Shown here piece by piece: positions 60,093-64,000 of a DNA stretch of 64,000 nt. Below the pieces are notes generated by a model that was given only the letters and a program-made list of their open reading frames with translations, made no database searches and had not been told where the DNA came from. The translations under genes and the position numbers were made by a program. Origin of the DNA: JANLVI01 sp031363915. GTDB taxonomy: Bacteria; Vulcanimicrobiota; Vulcanimicrobiia; Vulcanimicrobiales; Vulcanimicrobiaceae. The DNA lies in assembly GCA_031363915.1 (NCBI GenBank), contig JANLVI010000031.1:1-64000 (forward strand). Reading direction: 5' to 3'. How positions within the stretch are numbered: position 1 is the first letter of the stretch; the number at the start of each line of letters is the position of its first letter.

Positions 60093-62578
60093 AACGGCAG
60101 GCGTTTGCGGAGCTCGTTGAGCGCCTGATTTTTGAGTTGGTCGATCGACGTCGGGACGCCCAACTCGTTGAATTTATCGAGTGCTTCCCGACTGATTTTA
60201 TCGACTTTTTGCTGAATTATGCCGTCGACGAGCTTGGCGACGAGGGACTGGCCGCCGACGAGCTTGATCGTCTTGCCGTTTTGATCGCCGGTCGTAAACG
60301 TAACCTCGACGGGGGCGTTCGAATCCCCTAAATGGTAGATGTTGACGGTGAGCTCGTCGCCGTCGAGGCCGATGTCGCCCTCGGTCCCGCGCACCGCGAT
60401 TTGCGCGGTCGGCGTCGAAAATGTGTAATTCGCCTTCTGACCGGCGGGGTGCTCGACATTGAAGCGTGTCTTGCCCGCATACACCACAAACTTCGCATTT
60501 GCGATATCGGTCTGGTTGAAGAACGTCATCTCGACGCGTGAATCTGATGCGATCGTCACGCGTGAGGAGTCCGGCAGGGTGATGCGCGCCGTCGAGGCAT
60601 CGCCGGTCACGGCAACGTCACCGTCACCGAGATTGATGCTCGCGGCGGGGACCAACGTTCGCCCCGGAGTCGAGCCTTTTTCGTAACTTACCTTGCCCTT
60701 GACGTTGGTCAGTTGTTTGTCGGCATCGGCACCTGCAGCGAGCGGGATGAGGGCGACGATGATGGCGAGGGTTGCAGCTGCTACGATCTGTCGCACGCGG
60801 AGTGTCTCCCAATTCCGGCGGTTCATATCCCACCAAATGAACGCGGCGCAAATTGCCGCGAACACCAGCCAGCCAAAGCCGGCCAGTGGTTCTTCGAGCA
60901 CCAGTTTCCCGATCCCGAAGAGCGTTCCATACACGAGTCCGCAACCGGCGAGCCAATCGAGGAGCCCGAATCCCAGGGAATCGTTTGCCTCGACGGTCGT
61001 GACCTTTGCGGCGATTCGTTTCCAACCGGCGGCGTTCGGCCGCACGCGTTCGAAGAAGCGCACGAGCGTCTCCTCCGATTCCGGTTTGGTCGAGAGGGTC
61101 ACGGCGATCCATGCGATCGTCGTAAGGATTACGGTGACGAGAAGCTGCTTTGCGACCACGTTGGGATCGTCTTCCGGGATTATTTTACTTAAATAGAGTG
61201 CGGTCGCCGTGACACCGGAGACGGCAAGGGCCGTGATCTCGCTCCAGGCGTTGATGCGCCACCAATACCAGCGCAGGATCATCACGAGGCCCACGCCGGC
61301 GGTGAGGGTGAGCATGTATTTCCACGCACCGCCGACCGAGGTCATATACAGCGAAACGACGGCGCCGAGGATCAGCACGACGATCGTCATCACTCGCGAC
61401 ATAGTCACGTAGTGGGCCTCGGTGCGGTTTTTGGAAATGAAGCGTTTGTAGAGGTCGTTCGTGAGATAGGAGGCGCCAAGATTGAGGTGCGTGCCGATCG
61501 TCGACATGTACGCGGCGAGAAATCCGGCCATCATCAGGCCGCGCAGCCAGACCGGCAAGTAGTCGATCATCGTCTGAATGTAGCCGAGTTCCGGATCGAC
61601 TTTGCCGTCGGCCCCAGCCACACCGTGCGGATAGAGTACGAGCGCGCAGAGCGCGACGAGGATCCACGGCCACGGACGCAGCGCGTAGTGTGCGACGTTG
61701 AAGTAGAGCGTCGCGAGGATCGAATTCCGTTCGTCTTTGGCAGATAAGATGCGCTGCGCGATATAGCTGCCGCCACCCGGCTCTGCGCCGGGATACGACG
61801 ACGCCCACCACGAGACGCCGATGAAGACCAAAAACGTCGTGAGCGGCATCCAGCTTTGATCGCCGCTCGGAAGGAACGAGAGAATCGAACCGCTTCCGCT
61901 CGCGCGGTGTGCCGCGTCGATCGGCGCGAGCTTTGCTTTGAGTGCCGCGATGCCGCCGACGGCCGCAACCGCAGCGACCGCAAGCACTATCGTCATCGAC
62001 ATTTTGACGACGAACTGCAAGAGATCGGTGACGAGCACCGACCAGAAACCGCCGATCATCACGTAGAGCGCTGTCAGGCCCATGCAGATGCCGACGGCTT
62101 CGGCTTGCGGCACATGCAAGGTGAGGTTGAGGATCTTAGCCATCGCAAGATTTACCCAACCCATGATAATCGTGTTGATGATAACGCCCTGGTAGACCGC
62201 ACGCACGCCGCGCAGCGCCGTCGCCGGCGCACCGCCGTAACGCAGTTCGATGAACTCAACATCCGTTAGTACGCCGCTTCGACGCCAGAGCGCCGCAAAG
62301 AAAAATACGGTGAGAATTCCGCTCATCACCATGTTCCACCACAGCCAATTGCCCGCGATCCCGTTTTTGGCAACAAAGCCCGTAACCGCGAGCGGCGTAT
62401 CGACGGCGAAGGTCGTCGCCACCATCGACGTCCCGGCGAGCCACCATGGTACGTTACGCCCCGAAAGAAAATATTCCGAGAGACTCGTCCCGCCGCGACG
62501 CGAGAAGTACAGTCCGATTCCTAGGTTGATCGCGAAAAACGCGACGATAACGACGATGTCGATCAGCGTGAGCTGCAT
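60089..62578 (-). CDS. Sodium/solute symporter fused to a C-terminal FecR domain
   Basis: 829 aa from ATG at 62578; upstream frame to 62845 is not supported. Residues 1 to about 610 are an SSS-family transporter (LIDIVVIVAFFAINLGIGLYFSRRGGTSLSEYFLSGRNVPWWLAGTSMVATTFA; WWASSYPGAEPGGGSYIAQRILSAKDERNS; 13-15 helices) resembling Na+/galactose or Na+/proline carriers. A further helix (IVAAATLAIIVALIPLAAGADA) that looks like a signal peptide joins in frame to a FecR domain (VTGDASTARITLPDSSRVTIASDSRVEM ... VYAGKTRFNVEHPAG ... AQIAVRGTEGDIGLDGDEL, about 630-780) and a helical tail. The FecR part should be outside the membrane. Such a fusion is unusual; substrate unknown. Confidence 0.88.
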   Translation of the reverse strand: MQLTLIDIVVIVAFFAINLGIGLYFSRRGGTSLSEYFLSGRNVPWWLAGTSMVATTFAVDTPLAVTGFVAKNGIAGNWLWWNMVMSGILTVFFFAALWRRSGVLTDVEFIELRYGGAPATALRGVRAVYQGVIINTIIMGWVNLAMAKILNLTLHVPQAEAVGICMGLTALYVMIGGFWSVLVTDLLQFVVKMSMTIVLAVAAVAAVGGIAALKAKLAPIDAAHRASGSGSILSFLPSGDQSWMPLTTFLVFIGVSWWASSYPGAEPGGGSYIAQRILSAKDERNSILATLYFNVAHYALRPWPWILVALCALVLYPHGVAGADGKVDPELGYIQTMIDYLPVWLRGLMMAGFLAAYMSTIGTHLNLGASYLTNDLYKRFISKNRTEAHYVTMSRVMTIVVLILGAVVSLYMTSVGGAWKYMLTLTAGVGLVMILRWYWWRINAWSEITALAVSGVTATALYLSKIIPEDDPNVVAKQLLVTVILTTIAWIAVTLSTKPESEETLVRFFERVRPNAAGWKRIAAKVTTVEANDSLGFGLLDWLAGCGLVYGTLFGIGKLVLEEPLAGFGWLVFAAICAAFIWWDMNRRNWETLRVRQIVAAATLAIIVALIPLAAGADADKQLTNVKGKVSYEKGSTPGRTLVPAASINLGDGDVAVTGDASTARITLPDSSRVTIASDSRVEMTFFNQTDIANAKFVVYAGKTRFNVEHPAGQKANYTFSTPTAQIAVRGTEGDIGLDGDELTVNIYHLGDSNAPVEVTFTTGDQNGKTIKLVGGQSLVAKLVDGIIQQKVDKISREALDKFNELGVPTSIDQLKNQALNELRKRLPF

Positions 62579-62799
62579 GGCCGACCTTTGTCGCTCGCCG
62601 CGCGCGCTGCCTGCGCTCGTGAACGGTTCTGGGAAGCTTGAGGTCGGTATTCCAACGACATGGTCACCGGGAGGGGTTTCGGAGGGGCTCTCGTCTTCGA
62701 GTCTTTCGGTACGGGAACAGTCGGTCGGCGTCGGACTAATGGCCTCCGCCACCCTGACCGGCACGCCCGTCTCGACCGCGTTCGACGCCATTGCCCCAG

Positions 62800-62922
62800 C
62801 GGGCCGAGGGCCTGGGAGACGACAAACGGCACGACATTCGTCCACGGGAAGTCACCGCGTACCGCAAACGCCAAGGTGACGGCCGGATTGAGGTGGGCGC
62901 CCGAGGCCTCACCCAGTGCGTA
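62800..62922 (-). pseudogene. Aquaporin (MIP) fragment, first NPA half
   Basis: The minus strand encodes YALGEASGAHLNPAVTLAF and then AVRGDFPWTNVVPFVVSQALG, the first half-helix and following segment of a major intrinsic protein, with the NPA motif. The preceding transmembrane helices are absent, and beyond SQALG the frame is scrambled. The other half of such a gene lies on the opposite strand from 62924. The stretch 62579-62800 contains nothing else recognisable. Confidence 0.65.
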
Positions 62923-62923
62923 G

Positions 62924-63136
62924 ATCGACGGCAAATCGCGCGCGGATCGCGCCGTCGCCGGCGCAGACATGAATCCGGGGCGGTCGTTCGGTCCGACCGT
63001 GCTGAGCGGCGCGTGGGTTCAAGGGATCGTCTACTTTCTCGCGCCGACGCTCGGCGCGTTGGTCGCCGTGTTCGCGATAGGGCTGATCTACGGTTTCTCC
63101 GAAAACTCGGAAAAAGCGAGCGCCGACGGGAACTAG
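62924..63136 (+). pseudogene. Aquaporin (MIP) fragment, second NPA-like half
   Basis: The plus strand encodes AGADMNPGRSFGPTVLSGAW, then VQGIVYFLAPTLGALVAVFAIGLIYGF and a short tail ending at TAG 63136. This is the second half-helix (NPG in place of NPA, Arg of the selectivity filter present) and last transmembrane helix of a MIP channel. It starts a few bases from the oppositely oriented first-half fragment, as if an inversion cut the gene. Confidence 0.65.
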
Positions 63137-64000
63137 GATGGAGCCGGTGAGAGCGAGGGTCTGGGCGTGGGTGCCGGACCGGGTGTCGGCGGGAAACGCA
63201 GAGCGCTGCGTGACACCGCTGCATCGAACGCATCTTCTTGCGCGCGCACGCTCGCGGGTCGGTAACCGCGGTAGGCGCTTGCGACGACGTTTGCGATCTT
63301 CGCTTCGAGCGGTAGGGTCGAACCTTTGTCTGCCGGATAGTGCGCGTTCGATGCAAAGACGATCGCCACGTTGAGCGCGGGGTCGATCCACACGCTCGTG
63401 CCGGACGATCCGGTGTGACCGAAGCCGCCGCGCGGTAGCAGGTCGCCGCGGTTACCCGAATACGGTGAATCCATGTCCCAACCGAGACCTCGCGTAGCCC
63501 CCACACCGACGTAGCGCGGCGAGATCATGCTGCGCACGGTTTGCGGCGCGAGCGCGAAGCGCGGGTTGGGTCGGTCGCTCAGCGCGGCCAGCAAAGCAAG
63601 ACAGAGTTTCATCATGTCATCGGCGGTTGCGAGGACCCCCGCGTGGCCGTTGACTGCGGGCACCGTACCGAAATCTTTGCGCAGCGTTTGTTCGTTTTGA
63701 TTGAGGATTTGCGGCGCGAGATGCGCCCTGTGTGCATCGTCGATCGTATTGTCGAAGAACGTATCGTCCATGCCGATCGGGCGGAAGAGTTCGTCCTCTA
63801 CGAAGCGTTCGTACTGTTTTCCCGACACGCGTGCGACGAGCTCCGCCAGAACGATGAAGGCAAGATCGCTGTATTCGAACTTCGATCCCGGTGCGAAGCG
63901 CGGCGCGGATTCGTAGGCGTGTGTGAGGATGGTCGCGCGATCGGCGACGTAGTCGGCCGGAGCGTAGTCGATCTGCATGCCGCCCGTATGCGTGAGCAGT
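63133..64000 (-). CDS. Serine beta-lactamase-like hydrolase, 5' end outside window
   Basis: Partial: the frame runs off the right edge (LLTHTGGMQIDYAP precedes the first Met at 63978). Class C beta-lactamase/D-aminopeptidase family: FEYSDLAFIVLAELVARVSG supplies the Tyr of the YxN-type motif (YSD), followed by FRPIGMDDTFF, GHAGVLATADDMMKLCLALLA and the HTG motif in FGHTGSSGTSVWIDPALNVAIVFASN. The SxxK serine would lie outside the window. The C-terminus has a Pro-rich tail (PPTPGPAPTPRPSLSPAPS). Probably an exported esterase or peptidase acting on cell wall or small esters. Confidence 0.85.
   Translation of the reverse strand, partial: LLTHTGGMQIDYAPADYVADRATILTHAYESAPRFAPGSKFEYSDLAFIVLAELVARVSGKQYERFVEDELFRPIGMDDTFFDNTIDDAHRAHLAPQILNQNEQTLRKDFGTVPAVNGHAGVLATADDMMKLCLALLAALSDRPNPRFALAPQTVRSMISPRYVGVGATRGLGWDMDSPYSGNRGDLLPRGGFGHTGSSGTSVWIDPALNVAIVFASNAHYPADKGSTLPLEAKIANVVASAYRGYRPASVRAQEDAFDAAVSRSALRFPPTPGPAPTPRPSLSPAPS

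Overview
The window is a GC-rich bacterial chromosome segment, tightly packed, with many 1-4 base stop/start overlaps. Gene content points to an uncultured, mostly aerobic heterotroph. The combination of a selenocysteine system, split B12-dependent acyl-CoA mutase, ECF sigma/anti-sigma pair, c-di-GMP enzymes and many proline/threonine-rich lipoproteins would fit a lineage such as Eremiobacterota (WPS-2). That placement is an impression from the proteins, not a measured phylogeny.

Layout. 0-0.65 kb: an AT-richer patch with a PIN-like (DUF5615-type) protein that abuts a ComEC gene broken at its catalytic C-terminus. 2.8-6.3 kb: sugar-nucleotide epimerase and leuS (convergent). 6.3-9.9 kb: a strongly structured non-coding element, then two coupled lipoproteins. 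10-15.7 kb: comEA, a TPM-domain membrane protein, and a long minus-strand housekeeping run (tsaE-tsaB-rimI-secreted protein-yqeK-rsfS-small membrane protein). 15.8-18.3 kb: gyrA. 19.2-22.7 kb: trxA, selA, selB. 22.7-29.5 kb: two dehydrogenase-like genes, an acetamidase/formamidase, a DUF155 membrane protein, a HpaI-type aldolase and an amino-acid permease. 29.6-33.2 kb: clpB and two tandem paralogous membrane proteins. 33.2-37.7 kb: a four-gene operon that reads as 2-hydroxyisobutyryl-CoA mutase large subunit, MeaB-like GTPase, acyl-CoA ligase and B12-binding small subunit. 37.8-44.7 kb: DUF1289, a small secreted peptide, GH25 lysozyme, typA, uppS, a winged-helix regulator with a membrane partner, and a superfamily II helicase. 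44.7-48.6 kb: Rrf2 regulator, then tRNA-Sec (selC) followed by a decayed island (internally deleted IS3 element with intact terminal repeats, EAL-domain fragment, ORF with an in-frame UGA). 48.6-54.1 kb: panE, panB, a diguanylate cyclase and a large GAF-Cache-GGDEF-EAL protein in convergent overlap. 54.1-57.4 kb: ECF sigma, anti-sigma, GNAT, DUF3810. 57.4-64 kb: sirtuin, a degenerate class III cyclase, a Na+/solute symporter fused to a FecR domain, an aquaporin gene broken into two oppositely oriented pieces, and a serine beta-lactamase-like hydrolase running off the end.

The most notable items are: the 2-hydroxyisobutyryl-CoA mutase operon with both diagnostic residues (Ile90, Asp117); the in-frame symporter-FecR fusion; the selA/selB/selC set, with selA apparently starting at CTG; several other genes whose family N-terminus has no ATG/GTG/TTG; the pseudo-cyclase; and the structured element at about 6.34-6.43 kb. 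No CRISPR array, phage structural cluster or restriction-modification locus was seen.
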